Positions 15,566-24,992 of a DNA stretch of 35,242 bases are shown here, one piece after another. The first letter of the stretch is position 1, and every line of letters starts with the position of its first letter. Source of the DNA: Burkholderiales bacterium. Its GTDB lineage: Bacteria; Pseudomonadota; Gammaproteobacteria; Burkholderiales; SG8-41. The translations under genes and the position numbers were made by a program. The stretch lies in contig JAIESJ010000049.1 of NCBI GenBank assembly GCA_019746155.1, forward strand, positions 1 to 35,242, given 5' to 3'. Under the pieces are notes generated by a model. That model saw nothing but the letters and a program-made list of their open reading frames with translations. It had not been told where the DNA came from and made no database searches.

Positions 15566-17179
15566 ATGCCACTGCTCTACGCGATCGTTTTCATCTCCGG
15601 CGGCGCGATCCTGGCGCTCGAACTGCTGGCCTCGCGCATCATGACGCCCTACTTCGGCGTCAGCCTGTACATCTGGACCGGCATCCTGTCGATCACGCTG
15701 GTTTCGCTCGCGCTCGGCTACTGGGCGGGCGGCCGCTACGCCAACGGCCGTGACAGCAAGCCGCTGCCGGTCGCCCGGCTGGTACAGGGTTACGCGCTGA
15801 TGCCGGCCGTGGCCGCGCTTGCCATCGTCGCGGCCTGCCTCGTCTACCCCCATCTTTTTTCACCGCTCTCGATGTGGAGCCTGGTGTTCGGCGCTTTCGC
15901 GGCCTGCCTGATCCTGCTGTTCCTGCCGCTGGTCGCGACTTCCGCGATGAATCCGCTGCTGGTGGCCATTTTCCTGCAAAGCACCGGCAGGCAGGCAGGC
16001 GATGCCGGTGCCGGCAAGGTGTTTTTCGTGAGCACCATCGGCTCGGTCGCGGGCGTGCTCGTCACCGCATTCGGGCTGATCCCCTATACCAGCAACTTCG
16101 CCGCAACGCTGGTCGTCGCACTGACGCTGGCGCTGCTCTCGCTGGTGACCGCGGCTGTACCACCCGCACCGCTCGCTGCGCGCAAAACCATCGCTGCCAC
16201 TGCGATGACTGGCGCACTGGCTTCGGGACTGCTGCTATGGCAGGCCGACGCCTACACCGGGCGCATGGGACCGGTGAGTTATGGTGACAGCAGCTGGCGC
16301 GTCGAGGCCGCCCACGGCTCGCTGTTCGGTACGGTGAAAATCCTCAAAAGCGAGCCCGAGCGCGACTCGGGCCGTTTCCGGCGCATCTACTTTCACGACG
16401 GCCTGATCCAGAACACCGTCGATTCGAACGGCAGATCGATGTCGTTCTATACCTATGCGCTGGAAGCGCTCGCCTATGCCTACCGCCCGGAAATGCGCAC
16501 CGCGCTGGTGCTGGGAATGGGTGCCGGCATAGTGCCGATGCAGCTTACAGCGCGCGGCGTGCAAGTCGAGGCAGTGGAAATCGACCCGATCTCGCTGCGC
16601 GTCGCGCAGCGCTTCTTCGGCTTCGACCCCGCCAGGGTCCGCGTCCACCAGGCCGATGCACGCGCCTTCCTGCACCACTGTCCGCAGCGTTTTGACGTCG
16701 TGGTGCTGGATCTGTTTCACGGCGACGGCACGCCGGATTACCTGGTCACGCGGGAATTCTTTCGCGACCTGAAGCAGTGTCTCTCGAAGCGCGGCGTGGC
16801 GGTGTTCAACACTTTCGCCGATCTCGAGCGCCCGGTCAGTTACGCGCACTTTCTTGCAACCCTGCAATCCGAACTGCCGCATATCATGCTCTACCGCCCC
16901 GACTGGCCGGGGGCGACACACATCAACAGCTTCGTCGTCGCCGGTGCGGAACAACCTGCCGCGCCCGTCAAAGTCACGCTCGACTATGTGCCCGAGCGCC
17001 ACAGCGAAGCGCTATGGGCCATGCTCGCCCGCCCGATCCCGCTCAACGCATCCCTGCTGGCAGGCGGCGTGGTCGTCACCGATGCGCGCAACGCCGCCGC
17101 ACTCGACACCGCCCTGACCCAAGTCATCTACCGCCGTGCGGTAGTCGAGGCGCTTCCCAAGGAATTGCTTTTAAATTAA
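15566..17179 (+). CDS. Membrane-bound spermidine-synthase-like protein (fused MFS/SpeE type)
   Basis: This 537-aa protein has about seven or eight transmembrane helices in residues 1-225. A cytosolic or periplasmic Rossmann domain of the polyamine synthase family follows: LVLGMGAG (314-321), acidic VEIDP (337-341), ADAR (363-366) and VLDLFHGDG (380-388). Soluble SpeE moves aminopropyl groups from decarboxylated SAM to putrescine; the natural reaction of the membrane-fused form is not settled. ATG 15566 follows an in-frame stop at 15539 and lacks a clear ribosome binding site. No speD or speA/C gene is nearby. It adds another SAM-type Rossmann enzyme to a neighbourhood already rich in exported methyltransferases. 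Confidence 0.88.
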   Translation: MPLLYAIVFISGGAILALELLASRIMTPYFGVSLYIWTGILSITLVSLALGYWAGGRYANGRDSKPLPVARLVQGYALMPAVAALAIVAACLVYPHLFSPLSMWSLVFGAFAACLILLFLPLVATSAMNPLLVAIFLQSTGRQAGDAGAGKVFFVSTIGSVAGVLVTAFGLIPYTSNFAATLVVALTLALLSLVTAAVPPAPLAARKTIAATAMTGALASGLLLWQADAYTGRMGPVSYGDSSWRVEAAHGSLFGTVKILKSEPERDSGRFRRIYFHDGLIQNTVDSNGRSMSFYTYALEALAYAYRPEMRTALVLGMGAGIVPMQLTARGVQVEAVEIDPISLRVAQRFFGFDPARVRVHQADARAFLHHCPQRFDVVVLDLFHGDGTPDYLVTREFFRDLKQCLSKRGVAVFNTFADLERPVSYAHFLATLQSELPHIMLYRPDWPGATHINSFVVAGAEQPAAPVKVTLDYVPERHSEALWAMLARPIPLNASLLAGGVVVTDARNAAALDTALTQVIYRRAVVEALPKELLLN

Positions 17180-17195
17180 AAAGTTCGACTGCATG

Positions 17196-17251
17196 TTGAC
17201 AAAACCAGCACTTCATCCCATGATGTAGATACGTGTAGATACAAGGGATGA
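17196..17251 (+). promoter_or_regulatory. Toxin-antitoxin promoter and operator
   Basis: TTGACA (17196-17201) and CATGAT (17219-17224) are 17 bp apart. Overlapping and downstream are two direct copies of TGTAGATAC (17224-17232 and 17234-17242, a 10-bp step, one helical turn). They are flanked by the inverted pair TCATCCC (17213-17219) and GGGATGA (17245-17251). This layout fits autoregulation by the AbrB-type antitoxin. Confidence 0.7.
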
Positions 17252-17254
17252 TCA

Positions 17255-17524
17255 ATGGCGACCAAGGGCTTGCGGATGGAACTGGTGGTGTCGAAGTGGG
17301 GCAACAGCCTCGCCGTGCGCTTGCCGGCGGAATCGGTCAAGAGAATCGGCGTGGGCGAGGGCGATACGCTCATTGCGGAGATCTCGGCCGACGGGCGGCT
17401 GGTCCTCGCCCCGGAAGGCCGCGCCATCGGCAAGGCCGAGTCACGCCGCCTGCGTCAATTTCTTGACCGCCAGAAGGAAACGGCGCCGGTGGTCGGGGAC
17501 ATGCGCCGCGGCGCGCGCTACTGA
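17255..17524 (+). CDS. AbrB/MazE-type antitoxin (VapB-like)
   Basis: This 89-aa protein has a swapped-hairpin AbrB DNA-binding fold: VVSKWGNSLAVRLPAESVKR (about residues 11-30), then VGEGDTLIAEI. A disordered, charged tail (about 55-89) would wrap and neutralise the toxin encoded next. ATG 17255 follows AAGGGA by 6 nt. Its stop TGA shares its last base with the toxin's ATG, so the two are translationally coupled. It probably represses its own promoter through the repeats just upstream. Confidence 0.9.
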   Translation: MATKGLRMELVVSKWGNSLAVRLPAESVKRIGVGEGDTLIAEISADGRLVLAPEGRAIGKAESRRLRQFLDRQKETAPVVGDMRRGARY

Positions 17525-17946
17525 TGATTTACGTCGATACGAGCGCCCTGGTTCCGGTCTTCATCCGGGAGCCGAAAAGCGAGGCCGTCATAGGCTGGCT
17601 CGAGGCCTCGGGCGAGCGTCTGGCGATCAGCGAATGGTCCCTGGTCGAGTTCGCTTCGGCCGCCGCGATCAAGGTGCGCACCGGCCAGGCGGCAGCGAGC
17701 CTGGCGAAACAGGCCACGGCGCGGGTCCACGAATTCGCGCGGAAGCATTGCACGGTGGCCGTTCCCGGAGGGGAGGAATTCCGCCGCGCCGCCGAGCTGG
17801 CGGGTGACGGCACGTTGAAGCTGAGGGCGGGCGACGCGCTTCACCTTGCCATCGCCGCGAGCCTGAGCGCACGAGGCATACTCTGCCTCGACGAGGCGAT
17901 GATTGAGAGCGCCAAGTCGCTCGGGATGAGCATTGTAACGGTTTAA
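17524..17946 (+). CDS. vapC: PIN-domain toxin VapC
   Basis: This 140-aa PIN-fold endoribonuclease carries the acidic metal-binding residues of the family: D5 (VDTSAL), E42 (LVEFAS), D104 (AGDALHL) and D123 (CLDEAM), so the toxin looks intact. VapC toxins usually cut tRNA or rRNA at a defined site when the antitoxin is degraded. The start overlaps the antitoxin stop by one base. The module sits between two repeat-rich spacers, which fits its acquisition as a mobile pair. Confidence 0.92.
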   Translation: MIYVDTSALVPVFIREPKSEAVIGWLEASGERLAISEWSLVEFASAAAIKVRTGQAAASLAKQATARVHEFARKHCTVAVPGGEEFRRAAELAGDGTLKLRAGDALHLAIAASLSARGILCLDEAMIESAKSLGMSIVTV

Positions 17947-17975
17947 CCGTCGATTCTCGTAACCCCCGGACTACA

Positions 17976-18048
17976 CGGGTCGGACCACGCTAAGCTTCCG
18001 TAACTTCGGCACTTTCGTTCGGGGGATATCTGGCGTTGGTCCGACCCG
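17976..18048. repeat. 12-bp perfect inverted repeat element after vapC
   Basis: CGGGTCGGACCA (17976-17987) is the exact reverse complement of TGGTCCGACCCG (18037-18048), with 49 bp between, and the arms extend imperfectly inwards (CGC and GCG). It resembles the short GGGTCNGACC-bounded palindromic elements scattered in some proteobacterial genomes. It could also act as a terminator for the toxin operon; T-rich DNA follows from 18054. Confidence 0.65.
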
Positions 18049-18217
18049 GTTATGTCTTTTGTAACATATTGTTTTTACTATATTTTTTCGAGTATCAGCT
18101 TTTGATCTTATCGGCGTTTATCCGCGTACCCCTCAAGGCACCCGTCAAGCGGGTATTGAGAAGAAAGGTATTAAAAAGAATTTATCGGCGGCTCAAAAAG
18201 CAGTAAAGCCGTACTCC
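18049..18217. other. AT-rich spacer with two small hairpins
   Basis: I see no gene. An imperfect hairpin lies at 18132-18160 (CTCAA..ACCCG / CGGGT..TTGAG). A 5-bp hairpin at 18189-18211 (CGGCT / AGCCG) just after the stop of methyltransferase copy C may end that minus-strand transcript. The stretch 18054-18110 is far richer in A and T than the genes around it. Confidence 0.4.
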
Positions 18218-19084
18218 TTACTGCAACGCCGTCTTCGCCGCACGCGTCGCCGTCCAGCGCGCGCTCTTGCCACCGCCCAGATCGACCGTGCCTTCCATTC
18301 TGTCGCCCGCAACGCGGCCCCGGAACATCTGGCGCAAGCCATCCGCAGCGATGGCAAAGCCGATGTCCTCGCCACGCAGCGTCGGCTGCAGGAGCTTGAG
18401 GTTCCTGCCCCCCGAGTTCACCGTGCCCTCGAAATTCTGATAAGTCTGCCGCAGCGCAGCCTGATAATGTGATCCTCCCGCCACCGCGATGCGCCAGTTG
18501 CCGGCGATCTTGGCCGGAACGATCCACAGATAAATCGTCGCCCGCGCCACGCCGTTGACCTTCTCCTTCTCCGGCACGTCGAAAGTAAACTCGTCGTCGT
18601 GCTGCCATTCGCCGAAATGATAGTCGTGCGACACCACGCGCGCGCCGGGCCGGAGTTCGGTATAGATCTTCGCGCTCAGATTTTTCATCATTTCCGGCAG
18701 CAGGTATAGCGTGAGCACCGTGGCGCGACTCAAATCGGCCTTAAACACGTCCCGCACCTCGAACTGCGCGCGGTCGGCGATGCCCAGCCGACTGGCTTCG
18801 TTATTGCTCAGTTTGACCAGAGCGGGATCGATGTCGACGCCGAAGCCGCGCGCCTTGTAGCGCTTTGCCGCGGTCAGCACGATCACGCCGTCGCCGGAAC
18901 CGAGATCGATGACGAAATCGTCCGGCCCGACTTTCGCCATGGCCAGCATCTGATCGACGACGACCTGCGGCGTCGGCACATATGGCCCGCCCGATCTTTC
19001 CACTTCCGCCGCGAATACCTGCGGCGCCAGCAGCGCGACGCATAACATCGCGCCGCGCGCCGCATGCTTCAAGCCTGCAAGCAT
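18218..19084 (-). CDS. Exported class I SAM methyltransferase, FAM173-like, copy C
   Basis: This 288-aa paralogue of copies A and B has a signal peptide at residues 1-26 (cut after VFA), then PYVPTPQVVVDQML (34-47), VIDLGSGDG (58-66), VDIDPAL, TVLTLYLLPEMM and SHDYHFGEW. The beta-rich domain runs from WIVPAKIAGNWRI through YQNFEGTV to FRGRVAGDRMEGTVDLGGG. The loop Arg of copies A and B (DLGSGDGR) is Val here. ATG 19084 is supported by the signal peptide; an upstream in-frame extension overlaps the hydrolase gene. It starts 28 bp after the stop of the exported hydrolase, so the two form an operon with the hydrolase first. Confidence 0.85.
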   Translation of the reverse strand: MLAGLKHAARGAMLCVALLAPQVFAAEVERSGGPYVPTPQVVVDQMLAMAKVGPDDFVIDLGSGDGVIVLTAAKRYKARGFGVDIDPALVKLSNNEASRLGIADRAQFEVRDVFKADLSRATVLTLYLLPEMMKNLSAKIYTELRPGARVVSHDYHFGEWQHDDEFTFDVPEKEKVNGVARATIYLWIVPAKIAGNWRIAVAGGSHYQAALRQTYQNFEGTVNSGGRNLKLLQPTLRGEDIGFAIAADGLRQMFRGRVAGDRMEGTVDLGGGKSARWTATRAAKTALQ

Positions 19085-19112
19085 ATATGTCCCCCGGTTC
19101 CACGCGCTCAAC

Positions 19113-19940
19113 TTAAAATTCCAGCTTGTCGCCGGGATTGATCGCATGCACCTTGGTCGAGGTGCTGCCCAGCGCCTCGATGTATTCCTTGGGCGTGCCG
19201 CGCAGGAAAGGATTGGTCCCGTAGTGCATGGGGATCGCATGTTTCGGCTTCAGCCACTCGTTGGTGGCATACGCCGCATCCCTGGGGCTCAGCACGAAGC
19301 GCCCGCCGATCGGAATCATCACCAGGTCCGGCTTGTAGTAGTCGGCGATCAGCTTCATGTCGCCGAACAGTCCGGTGTCGCCCATATGATAGATCTTGAA
19401 GCCGTTCTCCAACTCAATGATGTAGCCGACCGGCTCGCCGCCGACCAGGGTTTCGGGCTTGCCCTGGGCGTTCGGCCACAGCAGTTCCGAGCTGTGCTCG
19501 GCATGCGTCTGCGTGATCTTCACGCCGGGGAAGGGATTGATGGTGCCGCTTTTGTTCATGCGCGGCGCCAGTTCGGCCGGCAGCACGCCCATCGTGGTCA
19601 GTGACTGGTTCATGCCCGCCGGCCCCCACATCGGAACCTTGTGCTTTTTGGCGAGATCGGGCGCATCGCCGAGATGGTCGCCGTGCGCGTGGGTGACCAG
19701 AATCAGGTCGATCTTGCCGACCGCATCAAGATTCTTGTATTGCTCGGGAGTCTTGGGATTTCTGGTGATCCACGGGTCGACCAGGATCACTTTGCCGCCG
19801 GGTGTGGTGATGCGCATCGCCGACTGGCCCAGCCACAGTATTTCGATTTTCCCGCTTGGCTGCGCGAACGAAACGCCCGCGGTCAGCAGCAGCGACACAC
19901 CGGCCATCAATACCAACAGATTGCGATACCAGCTTTTCAT
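19113..19940 (-). CDS. Exported metallo-beta-lactamase-fold hydrolase (UPF0173/UlaG-like)
   Basis: This 275-aa protein has a Sec signal peptide (residues 1-26, cut after SFA). The mature part starts IEILWLGQSAMRITTPGGK, like UPF0173/UlaG-type hydrolases, with the metal motif HAHGDH (84-89), then His in THAEHSSE, Asp in HMGDTGLFGD and His in IPMHYGT. Two-metal hydrolysis of a lactone, ester or phosphoester bond is likely; the substrate is unknown. Ordinary UPF0173 proteins are cytosolic, so the signal peptide is unusual. ATG 19940 is preceded by a G-rich stretch ending GGAAG. Copy C of the methyltransferase follows after 28 bp. Confidence 0.88.
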   Translation of the reverse strand: MKSWYRNLLVLMAGVSLLLTAGVSFAQPSGKIEILWLGQSAMRITTPGGKVILVDPWITRNPKTPEQYKNLDAVGKIDLILVTHAHGDHLGDAPDLAKKHKVPMWGPAGMNQSLTTMGVLPAELAPRMNKSGTINPFPGVKITQTHAEHSSELLWPNAQGKPETLVGGEPVGYIIELENGFKIYHMGDTGLFGDMKLIADYYKPDLVMIPIGGRFVLSPRDAAYATNEWLKPKHAIPMHYGTNPFLRGTPKEYIEALGSTSTKVHAINPGDKLEF

Positions 19941-20008
19941 GACTTCCCCCCCTCCAGGGTGGTTAAGAGCGCATAACAAAAAGACCAAGTTCAAAACAAA
20001 AAAGCATT

Positions 20009-20125
20009 AGCCACAGAGAGCACAGAGACTACAGAGGAAAAACAAACTACGAAATATGATTCGTATCTGATTGTTTTAAAAAATATTTATGGATTCTCTC
20101 TGTGAACTCTGTGTCCTCTGTGGCT
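20009..20125. repeat. Inverted repeat of CACAGAG heptamers with 9-bp period
   Basis: The left arm (20009-20038) and right arm (20096-20125) are imperfect inverted copies of about 30 bp. Each contains three CACAGAG-like units spaced every 9 bp, after a shared AGC. The 57-bp centre is very AT-rich. T-runs follow the hairpin on both strands (AGTTTTTTTATTTTT on plus; GCTTTTTTGTTTT on minus), so besides being a repeat element it can end the lipoprotein methyltransferase transcript. Confidence 0.75.
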
Positions 20126-20150
20126 GACAGTTTTTTTATTTTTAGCCACT

Positions 20151-20918
20151 CTAAGGCTTAACAAACTTCAGCACGAACTCGTCATTCGGAATCTTCGGCT
20201 TGAATACCGACGCATCGCGCGGATCGTCCGGGTTGCGCAGGAAACCGGCTTCGCCGACCAGTTTGAAGCCCGCGGCTTCCACCTCCCGGCGCAGCACGCT
20301 TTCCTCGATGCGGTGCAGGGTCTTGCCCTCGCTCACGCCCGTGCCGGGACGCCCGGAATGGTCGGCGACAATGTACAGACCGCCCGGCTTCAGCGCCGTG
20401 AACACCGCACGGTTCATTTTATTCCGGTCGACGCCCAGCCAGACGGTGTCATGATAAACAAAATTGAACGTCACGAGGTCGAGGTTGCGCGCTTCCGGCG
20501 GCACCGGGTCGTCGAATTCGCGCACCAGGGGAACCACGTTGCGCATCGCCGGCTTTTCCAGCCGCTCGCCAAAGCGTCCTTTGACGATGTTTTCCAGAAG
20601 ATAACGGCTGTTCTGGGCGTAGACGACGCCGTCCGGCCCCACGACGCGTGCCAAAAGCTCGGTGTTGTAGCCGCCGCCCGCCCCGAGATCGAGAACGCGC
20701 ATGCCCGGCCGCACCCCGTAAAACGCCAGCAGTTTCTCCGGCTGACGACGCTGGTCGATCACCCGGTCCGCGTCGCTGCGGTCCGGGCTGTGCACCTGCC
20801 AGAAATAGAAGTTGTCCGGCAGCGGCCGCTCGGGCAGAAGACCGGCGCAGCCGCTCATGAAAAGCAGCACCGCCAATACAAACCCGTGCAGCCTGCCTTC
20901 CCCGTTTGTTTGCGTCAT
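20151..20918 (-). CDS. Lipoprotein SAM-dependent methyltransferase (COG4798-like), copy D
   Basis: This 255-aa class I methyltransferase is from another family than copies A-C. The lipoprotein signal has a lipobox-like MSGC with Cys at residue 24, so the protein should be membrane-anchored outside the cytoplasm. The core shows RSDADRVIDQRRQPEKLLAF (47-66), the SAM loop VLDLGAGGGYNTELLA (75-90) and VVYAQN, the pattern of the predicted methyltransferase group COG4798. ATG 20918 follows GGGAAGGGCG. It lies 210 bp upstream of the exported hydrolase on the same strand, but the repeat at 20009-20125 with T-runs between them probably separates the transcripts. Confidence 0.85.
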   Translation of the reverse strand: MTQTNGEGRLHGFVLAVLLFMSGCAGLLPERPLPDNFYFWQVHSPDRSDADRVIDQRRQPEKLLAFYGVRPGMRVLDLGAGGGYNTELLARVVGPDGVVYAQNSRYLLENIVKGRFGERLEKPAMRNVVPLVREFDDPVPPEARNLDLVTFNFVYHDTVWLGVDRNKMNRAVFTALKPGGLYIVADHSGRPGTGVSEGKTLHRIEESVLRREVEAAGFKLVGEAGFLRNPDDPRDASVFKPKIPNDEFVLKFVKP

Positions 20919-20936
20919 CGCCCGCCCTTCCCTTAT

Positions 20937-21158
20937 TTCCCGGTGGACATCGTGCTCGGCCACTTCGGCTACATGCGCACCGACAAAGGTCTCGGTGCGC
21001 CAGGTTTCCAGGCCCTGCTGCGCCTGATGCGCGCCAGGCGCTGCTGGGTCAGGCTCACCGGGCCATACCGGATTTCCGCGACCGATATGCCCTATCCCGA
21101 CGTCACGCCGTTCGCACACGCGCTGGTCGACGCGGCACCGGAACGCGTGATATGTTGA
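20937..21158 (+). pseudogene. Fragment of an amidohydrolase (PDC hydrolase-like)
   Basis: The plus strand encodes FPVDIVLGHFGYMRTDKGLG, then APGFQALLRLMRARRCWVRL, TGPYRIS and PFAHALVDAAPERVIC, then TGA. This is the C-terminal third of a COG3618 amidohydrolase of the 2-pyrone-4,6-dicarboxylate lactonase type. Intact members continue after ERV with a Trp and the GTDWPHP metal-site motif, which is lost here. No N-terminal barrel or start codon is present. It is a relic wedged between two minus-strand genes. Confidence 0.75.
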
Positions 21159-21179
21159 AAGCTGCCGGGTGCGAACTCG

Positions 21180-23030
<1,851 letters not shown>

Positions 23031-23042
23031 GCCTCCCCGGGT

Positions 23043-24182
23043 TCAGCTGCCAGGCTGGAGAGTGACGCTGATCTCGATCTTGCGACTTTCTCGCAGGACA
23101 CTCAGCCGCACTGCGTCCCCCACCTGGAAATCGTCGAGCCTGGCGAAGAGTTTCGCCACGCTTTCGACCGGCTTATCGTTCACCGCAGTGATGATGTCTC
23201 CCGGAACGAAGCTGCCGTCAGCCCCGAGCCTTGCGCCCTTCAGGCCGGCGGCCTGCGCCGCGGAGCCAGGAGCGACGCGCAGCACCAGCACGCCTTCCAC
23301 GCCGAGCTGTTGGGTGATAGCGCGGTTGAGCGCTTCATCGACCTCGATGCCCAGGGCGGGACGGATATATTTGCCGCGCGCGATGAGTTGCGGCACCACG
23401 CGATTGACCGTATCCACCGGCACGGCAAAGCCTACCCCGGCCGACGCCCCCGAAGGGCTGTATATGGCCGTATTGATGCCGATCAGGCGACCGGCGGAAT
23501 CCAGCAGCGGCCCGCCGGAGTTGCCGGGGTTGATGGCGGCATCAGTCTGGATCAGATGCTCGATGACGCTGCGCTCGTCCTCGCCGGGCAGAGAGCGGTC
23601 CAGCGCAGAAATGATGCCGGTGGTGAGCGTCCAGTCAAGCCCGAACGGGTTGCCAATGGCAAAAACCTTCTGCCCTACCTTGAGGTCGTGACTCGTGCCG
23701 ACCGGGACCGGCGGCGGGCGCTTAATCCCGACGCCGATCCTGAGCACCGCCAGATCGTGCGCGGGGCTCGCGCCCACCAGCGCCGCGCGGTAGTCGCGGC
23801 CGTCATTCAGCCGCACGCGCGCTTCCGAGGCACCGGCGACGACATGGTAGTTGGTGACCACGTGGCCCTTTTCATCCCAGATAAAGCCCGAGCCGGTGCC
23901 TTTCGGTATGGTGAACACGTTGCGTGTCCAGAAATCCATCACGCGTTCGCTGGTCGTGATGTAGACGACCGAGTCCTTGGACTTCTCGAACAGTTCGATG
24001 GTGCTCTTCTCATCGGCGGCGAGATCGCCGCGCGGCGTGACCACCCGTGGGGCAGCCTCGCCCCCAAAGACAGTGCGCTCGATCCAGGACAGCATGTACC
24101 AGGCCATGAGGACAACCAACACGGCTGTGATGAGCCAGAGCAGGCGACGCAGGAACGGATCGGCGGACGAGCGATAGGTCAT
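23043..24182 (-). CDS. DegP/HtrA-family trypsin-like serine protease with PDZ domain
   Basis: This 379-aa protein is anchored by an N-terminal membrane segment (about 14-33), with the protease facing the periplasm. The triad is visible: H113 (TNYHVV), D143 (AHDLAVL) and S222 (NPGNSGGP). One PDZ domain follows (about 280-375). One PDZ and an N-terminal anchor make it more DegS-like in layout, although tLST islands call this gene degP/htrA. ATG 24182 is preceded by GAGGGAGGG. It lies between psiE and ftsH and should degrade or sense misfolded envelope proteins under stress. Confidence 0.93.
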   Translation of the reverse strand: MTYRSSADPFLRRLLWLITAVLVVLMAWYMLSWIERTVFGGEAAPRVVTPRGDLAADEKSTIELFEKSKDSVVYITTSERVMDFWTRNVFTIPKGTGSGFIWDEKGHVVTNYHVVAGASEARVRLNDGRDYRAALVGASPAHDLAVLRIGVGIKRPPPVPVGTSHDLKVGQKVFAIGNPFGLDWTLTTGIISALDRSLPGEDERSVIEHLIQTDAAINPGNSGGPLLDSAGRLIGINTAIYSPSGASAGVGFAVPVDTVNRVVPQLIARGKYIRPALGIEVDEALNRAITQQLGVEGVLVLRVAPGSAAQAAGLKGARLGADGSFVPGDIITAVNDKPVESVAKLFARLDDFQVGDAVRLSVLRESRKIEISVTLQPGS

Positions 24183-24271
24183 ATTCCCTCCCTCAGGCAA
24201 AAAAAGGCTTCAGCACCATTCATGATCATGTTGACCGGCACCAGGGTGAGCAGCGGCCCCTCCTGAGTTTC

Positions 24272-24832
24272 TCAACAGCGTTCATTCCCCGTGGGCCGGG
24301 ATAAGCGCCCGCGTGCCGCCCGCTCGCCATCGCCGCCCGGCGCGCCGGGTTGGTTTACGCCTTGCCGCTCGAGGCAGTCTTCGCGCTCCTGCATGAGCCA
24401 ATAAACGATCCCCAGCACCAGCAGCGCGCCCGCGAGCGCGGCGATCTTGGGGGCCCCAATCTCGAGATCGAGGATGATGAACTTGCGCGCTACCGCGAGC
24501 ATGGCTATCAGGATCACGGTTTTGACCTGAACGATATGGTCCCGCCGCAGCGCCACGCGGATGATCGAGTGCTTGAACTCCATTGCGATGAGCAGCGTCA
24601 TGATCATCCCGAATATCGTCTGAAACACGGCATGGTCGAGCGGGCTTAAAGCCTCGACGGCAAGCAGGAGTACGACCGCGCGGACGAGCTGAAGCAGCGA
24701 AATCATGACGATGACCGAGATCACGCCCGCCAGGATCATCGCGACGACCTGCTCGTAGCGCTCGTAGACCGTCATGATCCGCCATTGCCTGCGGAACTCC
24801 GTGAGCTGCCGATGTGTTCCGGTATCGTTCAT
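24272..24832 (-). CDS. psiE: PsiE-family membrane protein
   Basis: This 186-aa protein has about four transmembrane helices and the family pattern VYERYEQVVAMILAGVISV, then LDHAVFQTIFGMIMTLLIAM, EFKHSI and VILIAMLAVARKFIILD. The last 35 residues are a Gly/Arg-rich cytosolic tail. E. coli PsiE is induced by phosphate starvation; its function is unknown. PsiE is a regular member of tLST/LHR heat-resistance islands. The start at 24832 has only a weak ribosome binding site, and ATG 24775 is an alternative. The degP-like gene starts 89 bp downstream on the same strand. Confidence 0.9.
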   Translation of the reverse strand: MNDTGTHRQLTEFRRQWRIMTVYERYEQVVAMILAGVISVIVMISLLQLVRAVVLLLAVEALSPLDHAVFQTIFGMIMTLLIAMEFKHSIIRVALRRDHIVQVKTVILIAMLAVARKFIILDLEIGAPKIAALAGALLVLGIVYWLMQEREDCLERQGVNQPGAPGGDGERAARGRLSRPTGNERC

Positions 24833-24992
24833 CGTTCTTGTTTGTGTCGGATGCGGAAATTTTCGGAATCCGTTTTGCTCGTGACAAGCACATTTCTCTT
24901 GGTACCCGCCTCATGATACCAGCATCAAGCCATTACCTGTATTCGACCCCGGCACGCTTCAAGATTGTTTCGTTTTCCGTCATCGGTCACAC

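Noticed and set aside
16235..17002. Minus-strand open frame opposite the SpeE-like gene
   Set aside because: It is antisense to the conserved Rossmann motifs, is His/Arg-rich, and has no start signal.
20009..20125. Possible CRISPR-like array because of repeated CACAGAG units
   Set aside because: Units are 7 bp on a 9-bp step in two opposed arms, with no unique spacers and no cas genes. It is an inverted-repeat element.
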